From positions 2,366,001 through 2,430,000 of the forward strand of contig OX335665.1 of NCBI GenBank assembly GCA_946894095.1: DNA of 64,000 nucleotides, read 5' to 3'. The stretch's first letter is position 1; every line of letters starts with the position of its first letter. Source of the DNA: Incurvaria masculella (lineage: Eukaryota > Arthropoda > Insecta > Lepidoptera > Incurvariidae). A program made the position numbers and the translations under genes. Positions 53,913 to 63,880 of the stretch are shown here, in pieces. A model generated the notes under the pieces. It was not told the DNA's origin. It did not search any database and saw only the letters and a list, made by a program, of their open reading frames with translations.

Positions 53913-54082
53913 CAGTTAGTGAACGTCGACAAATCCATTTTGTCGACCAAGAGCCAAGAGCACGCGAAGAAATGTATTCAGCCCAATTGTATATTTTTTG
54001 AAGAATCTTCAATAGTTCAGTCGTTAATAAGAATCTTAGGCTGGAGTGCACAATTTCTGGTTAGTTTGTTTTTGGTTTTTTT

Positions 54083-54475
54083 GTTTTTTTATACGACCTG
54101 ACATGGATGGCTAATACTACACAACTACCGTTATGATATTAGCCCAATACACCACATTCCCGAAGGAATTAGGTGCCATGCCAGGACCTTCCTTTTATGA
54201 GCCCGTGCTCATAAAGGGAAGGTCCTACATTGAACTGGATGGAAAACACGGACAATGGTACCAACCCGGGCGGGCTTGAACCCTACCACCTAGTAGGGAA
54301 AGGGGACCTACAGTTTTACATGGATTCCGAACCATGGAGCAGCTCGCATTCGTGACGAAATGCACTTGTCGAACTCTGAAAGAGAAAGACAGTGGTGCAA
54401 GTTGGTATTGAACCCGGGCCTCTGGTACGCTAGGCCAGTCCCCGCGCCACTAGACTACGAGCCGCTCAGCTCAGT
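54083..54475 (-). mobile_element. SINE, tRNA-like head, with an internal inverted segment
   Basis: The minus-strand copy is complete from the tail (54083-54115) to the head (gactacgagccgctc, 54460-54474). At 54183-54226, 23 bases of the body are present twice in opposite orientation, forming a 20-bp hairpin with a 4-base loop. The DNA between this point and the poly-T differs from other copies only by a small deletion. Confidence 0.92.
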
Positions 54476-54944
54476 TATTATAGATCTATCTTCTTTTTTC
54501 TTAAGGTGAGAAATAATAATGAACATATTTAAATTTAAAATACATTATCTCCACCCTACATTGTGGAATCTATTTGAATTATTTGAAATACAGTTCCACT
54601 ATTAAATAAATAATGATTACTTTCAAAACTGTTAAGTTTCTATATTATTAATACTCCAGGAACTTTAGCCTTAAATCAGCACTTAGAAAAACATTAAATC
54701 CGAAATGCAATTTTTTTTCTCATAAACGTAGTATTTCATGTGGACGTGTGTACATTAAGTTTGCAACATTTTGGGGGGTCCGGAAGATAGAAAAAAAATT
54801 TAAATGTATTAAAAAACAAATATCTCCTTAACAAATATTTAGAAACGGTATTAAAAATGTTTATATGTTACATGCAATTATATATTTCTGAGAAAAAAAA
54901 AAATCATTTCGGATTTAATGTGCTTCTCAAACCGTATCTACCCC
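54476..54944. other. AT-rich spacer, nothing recognised
   Basis: No gene or repeat family was supported. Confidence 0.5.
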
Positions 54945-55145
54945 GGTCTATAAGTAGAGCACACACTAGCCCGGTGCGACTGTACGCATGCGTCAAAGGG
55001 CGCACGGGCGGGGCCGGTGGAGCGGCCGGACGGCGGAGCGTCGCGGGCCAGCAGACAGCTAGCCCACCGCCGCGGGATAGCCTTTTGGGATCCGTAGGGT
55101 TCTGAGAAAGGCCTGGACCTTACGTGTGTGTGTCGGGAAGTGAGT
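54945..55145 (+). promoter_or_regulatory. GC-rich island with TATA-like start and donor-like end
   Basis: A tctataagtag word at ~54947 is followed by ~110 bases of very high G+C (gcgcacgggcggggccggtg and similar). A donor-like gaagtgagtat follows at 55137-55147. The layout would fit a promoter plus first exon on the plus strand, but no ATG-initiated frame of note exists, and the minus frame (82 codons) is not recognised. It could equally be a CpG-rich enhancer. Confidence 0.3.
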
Positions 55146-55212
55146 ATTTAGTTTAGTTTCGTTTCGTTTCCTGCTGCCTGCTGAACAACTCCGGCATGCT
55201 GGAGCCATGGAG

Positions 55213-55580
55213 GTCAGCCTCGGTAGCCCAGTGGTGCGACGTCTTGCGATTCGATGGGCGAAGCACCTCTGTGCGCGGTTGGGTTCTGGATGGGTAACCA
55301 TTTTCAACCGTTGAGGCTGGCCGTAGTTCGGATTCGGCGTAAAACTGTAGGTCCCCTTCCTTACTTACTAGGTGGTAGGGTTAATCCCGCCCGGGTTGGT
55401 ACCATCGCATTTAATGCACGATGGTCGAAGCAGCAATGAAAATTGTCAGTGTTTTCCATCCAGTATAATGTAACCGGGCAATATAAGGAAGGTCCTGGCT
55501 CGACACCTAGTTCCCATGCGGTGTGTTAGGCTAATATCTGACGGTCAGTTTGGTATTAATCGTTCATGCCCAATTTTTTT
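55213..55580 (+). mobile_element. SINE with diverged 5S-like head
   Basis: The head gtcagcctcggtagcccagt...gcgcggttgggttctggatg-ggtaacc differs from the canonical 5S head by a shortened centre. The body and tail are standard up to gtgtgttaggctaatatc, where the tail has ctgacggtcagtttggtatt. It shares its tail type with the fragment at position 1. Confidence 0.88.
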
Positions 55581-55591
55581 ATTTTTATGTA

Positions 55592-56145
55592 TTAATGTGG
55601 CCCAACCCGGCGGGGCTAACTCATTCGCGGGCATGGTACAAGACCGTGCTGTTGCGCTCTGGGACCTTCTCTGTTTCAAAGAATAAGACACGCTCCGTGA
55701 TGTGGAAGATGCAAGATGTCCACAAAAAAGACAATGTGCATAGTGTATGATTTGGTAAGATTTACGAACATTTTAATTACTAAACGACTAACAGCTAAAA
55801 GTAAACCACGACCGCTGTAGTAAAAAATCTTACGAAAACCAAATAGATTATAAATCTTGATTAAATAAGCTATGTCGGATGACAAATCTTTTTAAGATAT
55901 TCTTACTTTATCATTGCGTAATCCACCTCCAAAGTCATTGTATAAAACGCGCGAAAAATTCGAACTTTCGGACCTTATAACTTTCCTAGAAACCAAACAC
56001 AATTTTACAATGCCAACGGTCATCAGACATATAGTTCGATCAAATAAAGCTATTTAGAGCAAAATTTGGGATCTTTGAAAAGAAATATGGGCGTGATCTT
56101 CTTTCCCCTTTTGTATGGGGAGTTGAGCGGGATGGGCCACCTTAA
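55592..56145 (+). mobile_element. TTAA-flanked MITE (piggyBac-like), full length
   Basis: It starts ttaatgtggcccaacccggc and ends gggatgggccaccttaa. It is collinear with 32755-33303 throughout. One terminal base is changed (gg to tg) in the left inverted repeat. Confidence 0.9.
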
Positions 56146-56637
56146 AGAGTCAACTTGAATTCAGGATATGATTTCAACATCATCAAACAATATAAATTAG
56201 AAAAAAATTCACGTAGATACTTGCTTAGTAAGAAAAGGTGACTAATTCTTAAGGATGTTCCGACCCATAAAATGTTTTTTTTACACAGAACGCAAAACAG
56301 TATTGCCCTTTAAGGCACGAATTCGTCAAAAATATTATAGCCATAGTAGTTGCAGCGAAAACATATTCACAATTTCAGGTTTAATGTTTTCGTTGTAATT
56401 GCCGATTAGAAGTTTTACACCGTTAGAAGGCGCTGTTAAATAAAAATCGTATTTAAATCAATTGTAACAAAACAAGTAATATGACTATATTAACCTTTTA
56501 TTATTAATTCGTGGCTTAAAGTGCAATAATTTTTGCGTTATGTGTGCAAACAACTTTATATATGTCGGAACAGCCTTAACACGGAATAGGTTTGTCCTTT
56601 TGTCTCCAATAATAGTACGAGAGCGGACCGTAGTCAA
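56146..56637. other. AT-rich spacer, nothing recognised
   Basis: No gene or repeat family was supported. Confidence 0.5.
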
Positions 56638-57015
56638 CCCTACGTCATCGAGTAACAACATGGGACCCATTTGTGGTTGTGCGGATTAGAATAGGCTTCC
56701 TAAAAATACTAGGTTGCCTGACCCAAACCTGGAACGTTTTGTGCAGTAGGTAATATTAAATCACTTTTTTGGTAGAATTTAACGTCATCGAGTAACAACA
56801 TGAGACCTAGCACAATCGGTAAAGGTCATCAAGAAAAGCTAAAAAAAAGTAGGTTGGCTCGTCCTACCCTGGCACGTTCTGAGGTTGGCCGGTTTTAAAA
56901 TGTCGAAAAATAAAAAAAAATACGTCATCGAGTAACAAGATGACAATACCACCATTCGATAGTCCTATGAACATACTTCATAAAAAAATTAGGTTGGCTG
57001 CCCTCAGCCTGGCAG
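56638..57015 (+). repeat. Three ~140-bp tandem units with a constant ACGTCATCGAGTAAC block
   Basis: The block tacgtcatcgagtaacaa occurs at ~56641, ~56783 and ~56922. In each unit a second block, taggttg-ctg/cgt-cc-..cctgg-acgttt, lies ~80-95 bases downstream. The DNA between the blocks is much more diverged. Confidence 0.82.
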
Positions 57016-57409
57016 GTTTCCTACGCGGCCATGTTGAACGTCGGATGCGCCCAGTTCTTATATTCATCAATTGTTAAATTAATATAATATAACAGTTTTG
57101 TGATATGTATATCTATAAACCGGTGATGTTTTTATTGATCTGAACTCACGTTGGATAGGTAAAAAAAAAACAAAATGAAATATTTGTGATATATTGATAG
57201 TTTGCGTGCAATGGTTGCAAAAAAAATCATTTCAACAAATATTTTTCTTCTGTCGCTCAAGATACAACTAAATACATCCAATAAATTGTAAATCTCGCAT
57301 TAGAGCAACTCAAAATATTTTTACCACGCAATAAGAAGTCTGTCACTTTTGAATCTGTTAAAGTCCATATGGGGCAGTATTATAGAACCTCTTAGAATTG
57401 TATTTAATA
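57016..57409. other. AT-rich spacer, nothing recognised
   Basis: No gene or repeat family was supported. Confidence 0.5.
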
Positions 57410-58165
57410 TGGCACATTTCCAAACTTATTAAAAATTACTAGGGTAATACCATTGCTTAAAAAGGGATCTCATAATGATGTTGAAAATTATCGGCCTGTG
57501 TCCTTACATTCACAGTGTTATTAATTATAATCAATTCGGATTTCGTAAGTGTAGGTCAACAGGAGATGCCATTGCCTTGATGTTAATATCTATTTTAACT
57601 TCTCTAGTTAAATCTATGAGCACCTACGGCATTTTCTGTGATGTATCAAAAGCTTTTGACTGTGTAGATCACAAAATACTTCCAGGAAAACTAGAACACT
57701 TATGGTGTTAGGGAAAATAAATGAGGTATTTGTAAATTATATATATTAAATAGACAACAAAATTGTGAAGTAAACGGTACTAAGTCTGATGTAGAATCAA
57801 TCACTATGGGTATACCGCAGGGTTCAGTTCTAAGACCGTGGTTTCATATGTTGTTATAAATGATATTTCAAGCTGCATCGCAACAGATAATGATATGATT
57901 TTATGTGCGGATGACAAATCATGAATTTAAAAAAATCGTATATCAGAACTACGGGAGTCCTTTATACAAGCTATGAACTCACTTAAATTATGGTGTGAAG
58001 CCAATAACCTACTTTTAAATGACAGTAAAACGAGTTTAATGCACTGGGGACCCAAATACGTAATGTGAATTGTGATGTATTAAATACGGCAAATGATCTA
58101 TCTTCAGCTATAACTAAAGAAATAACCTTACTTGTGATACTTTTGGGGTTACCGTTGTCGTTAAA
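57410..58165 (+). pseudogene. LINE reverse transcriptase relic (CR1/jockey group)
   Basis: Readable RT landmarks in order, across several frameshifts and stops: LLKITRVIPLLKKGS, ENYRPVSL, a gap, YNQFGFRKCRST, IFCDVSKAFDCVDHKIL, then VNGTKSDVESITMGIPQGSV, a degenerate CADD in place of YADD, and LWCEANNLLLNDSKT. The region between PVSL and YNQFGF is deleted. Non-functional. Confidence 0.85.
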
Positions 58166-58344
58166 TATATTTGAAAATTAATATGGCTTTTCACGCGGCG
58201 GGAGGAGACATTCGCCGACGTATCGAGCTGATCGTTCAGTTGTCAAGGAGGTTGTCCGCCACGTTCATACGCAGCAGACGACTGACAACTAGGCTCGCCG
58301 TGGTCGTAAGTCATAGGTGTGGGTCGAGGTGGTAGCGGAAATGC

Positions 58345-59260
58345 GGTGATAGTGCTTCTACGGTCTTCCTAAAATTCACAAAGACGGGAACCCCCTTAGA
58401 CCAATAGTCAGCCAGATAAATGCTCCTACCTACCTCCTCGCTAAACATGTCGCCTCAATATTTCAACCCCTGTCTGGCAAGACGTCGTCCTACGTTAAAG
58501 ATTCGGCCCATTTTGTGGAATTGTTGTCTACAGTGAAGTTGGCATGCATGGATCTATTAGTGAGCTTTGACGTCGAGTCGCTGTATACACACGTACCAGT
58601 CCAAGAGTCCCTCGACATCATCAGAAACTTAGTCATCAGCAACGACATCGACACTGAGTGCGTCAAGCTCCTGCCATATTGTCTCACTACGACATACTTT
58701 CTGTGGCAAGGACAATACTACATCCAGCGAGAAGGTGTAGCAATGGGATCACCAGTGACACCAGTGGTGGCAAACCTTTTCATGGAACCGCTGGAACACC
58801 GCACATTGCAAACTTCACCTCTTAAGTCAATGTTTTAGGTACGGTACGTGGATGACGTGATTTCAATCTGGTCACATGGTCGCCAATCACTCGACGCTTT
58901 CATCTCTCATCTTAATTAGGTTCACACAAATTTAAAATATACAGTAGATTGTGAGAAGGTAGGCACTTTGGCGTTCTTAGAAGTACTTTTTGCTCGACGA
59001 TTGGATGGAATCCTAAGCCACACAGTGTACCGCAAGCCGACACACACAAATCGTTGTCTACAAGCTACTTCGCATCATGCTCATTTTGGTGCATTTGTGT
59101 GGGTGCATTTGGAATCGGTCGCAAGAGCATTGAGACTCAGAGCACAGCGGTTGTGTGACAAGTGTGTCACACAACCGCTGTGCTCTGTGTGTGTGTGAAT
59201 ATCTTCACCGAAATGGACCCTGTGCTTCGAGAACATGGGTACAATTTTCGCAATGTCGGT
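58345..59260 (+). pseudogene. Penelope-like element reverse transcriptase relic
   Basis: RT typical of Penelope-like elements: YGLPKIHKDGNPLRPIVSQI, then LVSFDVESLYTHVPVQESL, TTYFLWQGQYYIQREGVAMG with SPVTPVVANLFMEPLE, YVDD (catalytic, intact), TLAFLEVLFARRLDG and VYRKPTHTNRCLQATSHH. Two in-frame stops are visible. The first, before YVDD, comes with a ggtac direct duplication plus one extra T (net +6, so the frame is kept). The second is at ~58918. The end carries a perfect palindrome (59139-59186), after which the frame changes. No GIY-YIG endonuclease is visible. Confidence 0.88.
59139..59186. repeat. Perfect 22-bp inverted repeat, 4-base loop
   Basis: agagcacagcggttgtgtga-ca, loop agtg, then the exact inverted complement. 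It sits within the C-terminal region of the Penelope relic, where the left arm is collinear with coding sequence and the right arm looks added. Confidence 0.96.
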
Positions 59261-59261
59261 C

Positions 59262-59846
59262 AGTCAGTCAGCGTGTTTGCATCCACTGCTGGACATACGC
59301 CTCTCCAATCCTTCTCCAGTCCTCCCGGCCCTCAGCGGTACGGAAGCACTGCTTTCCGCCGACGCACTTGTCTCATCTTCCCACCTGGCGAGTGGTCTTC
59401 CCACACTCCGTTTGCCTGTTCACGGCCGCCAGTGTAGGACACGGTAACTCCAACGGTCGTCGTCTCTTCGGCTGACGTGACCAGCCCACTGCTATTTGAG
59501 CTTAGCCACGCGGTGTCCAATATCGACTACTTTGGTACGTCGGCGGATTGCCTCTTTACGTACCATATCCCGTAGCGATATTCCCAGCATTGCACGCTCC
59601 ATTGCTCGCTGGGCAACTTTTAACCTTTGGACAACGGCGACCGTCAGAGTCCACGTTTCACACCCGTACGTCATGTCATAACCGGGAGGACGCACTGGTC
59701 ATATGTTCGGGTCTTTAAATTTCTACGGAAGGTCAGACCTTAGAGCGAATTTAAGCTTTCCGAAGGCAGCCCAACCCAGTTGAATCCGTCGCTCAACCTC
59801 CAAAGACAGTCCTTGTATACGAAGCCGCAGGATTTGACCGAGATAT
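59262..59846 (-). pseudogene. RTE retrotransposon, C-terminal half (left part of a split copy)
   Basis: On the minus strand: VYLGQILRLRIQGLSLEVER, RIQLGWAAFGKLKFAL, TYGCETWTLTVAVVQRL, MLGISLRDMV and AGHVSRRDDDRWS, then the 3' end near 59262. Two in-frame stops (after VAKLK and in the W-RP-TG motif). The N-terminal continuation is at 61898-62186, beyond the inserted LINE. Confidence 0.9.
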
Positions 59847-61897
59847 ACTTGTATTTATTTATTTGTATTTATTTATTTATTTATTTATTTGACAAATACA
59901 TACATTTTACATAACAGGAAACCAAGGCGTAAAATGTAGCAAACTTAATTTCAATATGGAAGAAAAAAAAAACAGACATTTAATTAACTATGGATGAGTT
60001 AACTTTCAAATAGCCTTCCAAAAATGTCGTGCACACTCTCTCAAACGTCCTTCTCAGATTTACAAACACATCACATTCAGGTGTTGACAGATGCATCGCA
60101 TTGAACAGCCTCAGGACGAGACATATGGGCGACCAGTAGTGAGAGCGGGTGCGCGTCACGATCTCGGCAAACAAACGTGCGTTCCGCCGTCGAGCGTAAC
60201 CATCAGGCACGTTCAGTGCTAGTACCAGCTGTAGTAAAGCTTGCGAATCAACTTTCCCAATCAGAATTTTGAAACCAAACAGCATTAATGCCCGGGATCT
60301 CCGAAGTTCAAGTGAGTTGAAGCCCAGAATCCCGAGTAAAAATGCTGTTGGGTACATATAAGGGTAATACCCGTTTATCTGAGTATATAAAAATCTCAGG
60401 AACCTTTTTTGAATTTTCTCCAGCATGAGAATATAGTGATCCTCATGTGGAGACCAGACAATTGCCCCCGCTTCTAGCTTAGATCTGACAAGCGTATTAA
60501 ACAATAATTTTAGTGCGATCGGATCCTTAAACTCTTTGGCATTTCGCAGTACGAAACCCAGCTTGCCAAATGAGGCTTTTGTTAATGCTCGTATGTGAGG
60601 ATTGAAGGTGAGGTGTGCATCAAAAACAACACCGAGGTCTTTAACTTCTGTCGCCCTGGGAATTCCTTTAGCACCCAGGCGGTAGTCGTGCATCAGTGGT
60701 GTGAGTGAGCGAGTGTATGATGCTACTATACACTTTTCAGGATTAAAAGCTAGTTTGTTTGTGATGCTCCACTGATACACTACATCAAGAGTACGTTGAA
60801 TAACCTCGCAATCAGCTTCATCCTTAATACGTAAGAATAGCTTCAAATCATCAGCATATAGAAGACAGGACACCAAGCTTGTCAACCCTACAATGTCATC
60901 AATCATTATATTAAAGAGGAGACTAGACAGGACTGAACCCTGACTTACTCCTGATCGGGTATTATAAGGTTCAGATTCGTAGCACCCGTACCTTACATAC
61001 TGGCGCCGATCTCGTAGGTATTCAGCGAATAATACTAGAAGCTTAGGTGTGAAACCTGCCGTACTGAGTTTATGGAGTAGAATATCGTTATCAACTCTGT
61101 CGAATGCTTTTCGGAAGTCCAAGTACACCACATCTACTTGTGTATTTTTGTCCAGACTCTCAGAAATATAATGACTGATGACTAGCAAGTTTGATTCGAC
61201 AGAGCGCTTTCGTGTAAATCCATGCTGTTCCTGTGACATGTAGGGTGCAGTGCCCTCATAAATGTAACTGTGTAAAATCGATTCAAAAATCTTGGCAGCA
61301 GCTGAGAGCACTGCTACCGGTCTATAGTTCTCCGCATTTGATTTGTCGCTACCCTTAGGTATCGGAGTTACTCGTGTCACTTTCCATTGCTGTGGATATA
61401 CACCCGACTCGAGAGCTAGGTTGAATATATGGAGGAGAGGAACACTTACAAAATCGGAAGATCCTTTCAACACATAGCCAGGAATACCATCAGGACCTAT
61501 CGCACTACGTGACTTGAGTTGTCTGAGAGCGAGACAGACATCCGCACTCGTGATAGTAGCTATATTGACATAGCGACTACCGCCCGCGTCTCCACCCGCA
61601 CCCGTCCCTGCCCGCTGCGCGACAACCGGGTCCAGTATTGGAATGTTCGGTAAGAATACGGATTGAAAGAAATTTGCAAAGGCTTGAGCGGCAGCCGGAC
61701 CTCGGTGAGGTACGCCCTGCTGAGATATACACGGTTCAAAACCACCTTTAGAATGTAAGCTACGCACATACCCCCAGAATGTCTGTGAGTTTTTTTGAAG
61801 CTTTAATTCTGCAGATCTAGTGTACTCTGTACGTAACATAGCCATTTTAACTTTTATTTGACCTCGCAAAGCACTAAAATTTTCGTAAAAACGTACT
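59847..61897 (-). mobile_element. LINE (CR1/jockey group) inserted in the RTE copy, RT frame intact
   Basis: The minus-strand frame is open from about 61896 (FYENFSALRGQIK) to TAA at 59980, about 638 codons. The open frame starts in the linker after the endonuclease, so the copy is 5' truncated and has no endonuclease. RT landmarks by position from 61869: IGPDGIPGYVL ~125, RVTPIPKG ~165, NYRPVAVLS ~181, GFTRKRSVESNLL ~217, YLDFRKAFDRVD ~248, GVSQGSVLSSLLF ~307 and YADDLKLF ~338 with both catalytic Asp. Then come the thumb and C-terminal region. The 3' UTR is ~130 bp, ending in AAATA/TAAA repeats (59847-59890). The intact frame implies a young insertion. Confidence 0.92.
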
Positions 61898-62186
61898 CTT
61901 CAACCTGTTCGATCACTTCTACGTCGATAACGATTTGTCCTCCCGTCATACCCTCAGTCGCCATGACCATGGGTTTATCCCGGTTCATCTTCAGACCTAC
62001 CTTTATCGATGCTTTATAAAGGTCTTCCAGCATGGTTTAAAGCTGAACTCGGGAATTTTACAGAAGAACAATGTGATCGGCGTAGCGAAGATGACTGAGG
62101 AAAATATTCACTAACGTTGATACCCATGTTTTCCCATTCAAGCGTCTTGAACACATATTCCGATGCGTTTGTGATGAGGTTGGGTT
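61898..62186 (-). pseudogene. RTE retrotransposon, RT palm segment (right part of the split copy)
   Basis: On the minus strand: LITNASEYVFKTLEWENMGI, LSHLRYADHIVLL, MLEDLYK, GLKMNRDKPMVMATEGM and VIEQVEEYV. The catalytic box reads YADH instead of YADD, and stops follow it. It joins 59846 through the LINE insertion: EEYV here plus VYLGQI there. Confidence 0.9.
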
Positions 62187-62189
62187 AGA

Positions 62190-63044
62190 AAATGTGGGTG
62201 AGAAAGTAACGTAAATATAAGATATAAAAACAGACTAAATGGAATTATCGATAACTCTGTATCACGATTATTTGAAACCGATTACGGAGTACCTCAAGGC
62301 TCAATCATGGCACCATTGCTGTTTATTATTTTTATTAATGACATTGCAAAAGACGCTATGCTAGTACTTCTCGCGAAAACCATAGTAATTTACGCTGACG
62401 ACGCAAATGTAATTGTTACTGATAAAAGTATTGAAACACTCCTTACAAAAACAACAAAAATAATTGAGGAGTTGGGTAAATGGTTCGCAGCAAATGGGTT
62501 AATGTTAAATAGTGCTTAAACACACTGTGTACATTTTAAGATGAAAAATATTAAACATGAAGTGAATGATGAGATGTTTATCGAATATAACGGTGAAGTC
62601 ATAACGTTTGCAACATCTACTATATTCTTAGGCTTCAAGTTGGATCAAAAGTTACGATGGGACAAACACATTCAACATGTTTGTGATAAATTAACAAAAG
62701 CTTGTTATTGCCTCAGAACCCTGTCTAAATGCTGTGACTTGAATACCCTGAAGAGTGCCTACTTCGGTTATTTATACTCTGTCATGACCTATGGCATTGA
62801 GTTCTGGGGTTCTTCACTGGAAGCGGTTTCAGTATTTAGACTACAAAAGAAAGCAATTCGGATAATTACACACTCTAAATGGGACGCACTTGTTTGCACG
62901 CCTTTGTTTAAAAACCTAAAATTGCATACTATGTATGATGTGTACGTACAAAGAACTATTTTTTATGTGAGAAATTATCCGGAATCATATAATAATTTTA
63001 AACACGGATATTCGACGAGAAATAAAAATGTGATCCAGCCAGCT
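62190..63044 (+). pseudogene. Second LINE reverse transcriptase fragment
   Basis: Plus strand, frame beginning NIRYKNRLNGIIDNS, then YGVPQGSIMAPLLFIIFIND, YADDANVIVTD (catalytic pair present), WFAANGLMLNSA, one in-frame TAA at ~62518 where Lys is expected, then FKLDQKLRWDKHIQHV and YGIEFWGSS. The RT fingers and everything upstream are missing. The reading frame continues without break into the RTE segment at 63045. CR1/jockey group by motif style. Confidence 0.85.
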
Positions 63045-63880
63045 GAAAAATGGGCTGTCGAAAACTCCCTCCTGAGGTGTAGAATCGACCACCGCTACAT
63101 CGAGGTACTCCGAAATCTGTATCGGTCCGCGACGATGACTGTGAGGCTTCATTAAAATACCCAACCCATCCCTCTTGCTAAAGGCGTTAGGCAGGGGGAT
63201 GTGATCTCACCCAAGCTCTTCACAAGCGCATCGGAATATGTGTTCAAGACGCTTGAATGGGACAACATGGGTATCAACGTTAATTAATATTTTCCTCAGT
63301 CATCTTCGCTTCGCCGATCACATTGTTCTTGTGTCAAATTCCCGAGTTCAGCTTCAAACAATGCTGGAAGACCTTTATAAAGATAAGTAGTAGAAAGATA
63401 GGTAGGTCTGAAGATGAACCGGGATAAAATCAAGGTCATGGCGACTGAGGGTATGACGGGAGGACAAATTGTTATCTCGGTCAAATCCTGCGGCTTGGTA
63501 TACAAAGACTGTCTTTGGAGGCTAAGCGACGGATTCAACTGGGTTGGGCTGCCTTCGGAAAGCTTAAATTCGCTCTGAGGTCTGACCTTTCGCAAAATTT
63601 AAAGACCCGAACATATGACCAGTGCGTCCTCCCAGTTATGAGTGGGCTGGTCACGTCAGCCGACGAGATGACGACCGTTAGAGTAACCGTGTCCTACACT
63701 GGCGGCCGTGGACAGGCAAACGGAGTGTGGGAAAACCACCCACCAGGTGGAAAGACGGCATCAAGTGCGTCGGGGAAAGCAGTGGGTCCGTACCGCTGAG
63801 GGCCGGTAGGACTGGAGAAGGATTGGAGAGGCGTATGTCCCACAGTGGTCGCAAACACGCTGACGGATTGACTGACTGTT
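63045..63880 (+). pseudogene. RTE retrotransposon fragment, inverted relative to the split copy
   Basis: Plus strand: ENSLLRCRIDHRYIEVLRNL, TMTVRLH, stop, then PIPLAKGVRQGDVISPKLFT, EYVFKTLEWDNMGI, LSHLRFADHIVLVSNSRVQL, RIQLGWAAFGKLKFAL and YDQCVLPVM. An internal deletion of ~170 bp joins to SGLVTSADEM and the 3' end (gcaaacacgctgacggattg). It carries the same Asp-to-His change (FADH) as the minus-strand copy. Several frameshifts. Confidence 0.9.
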
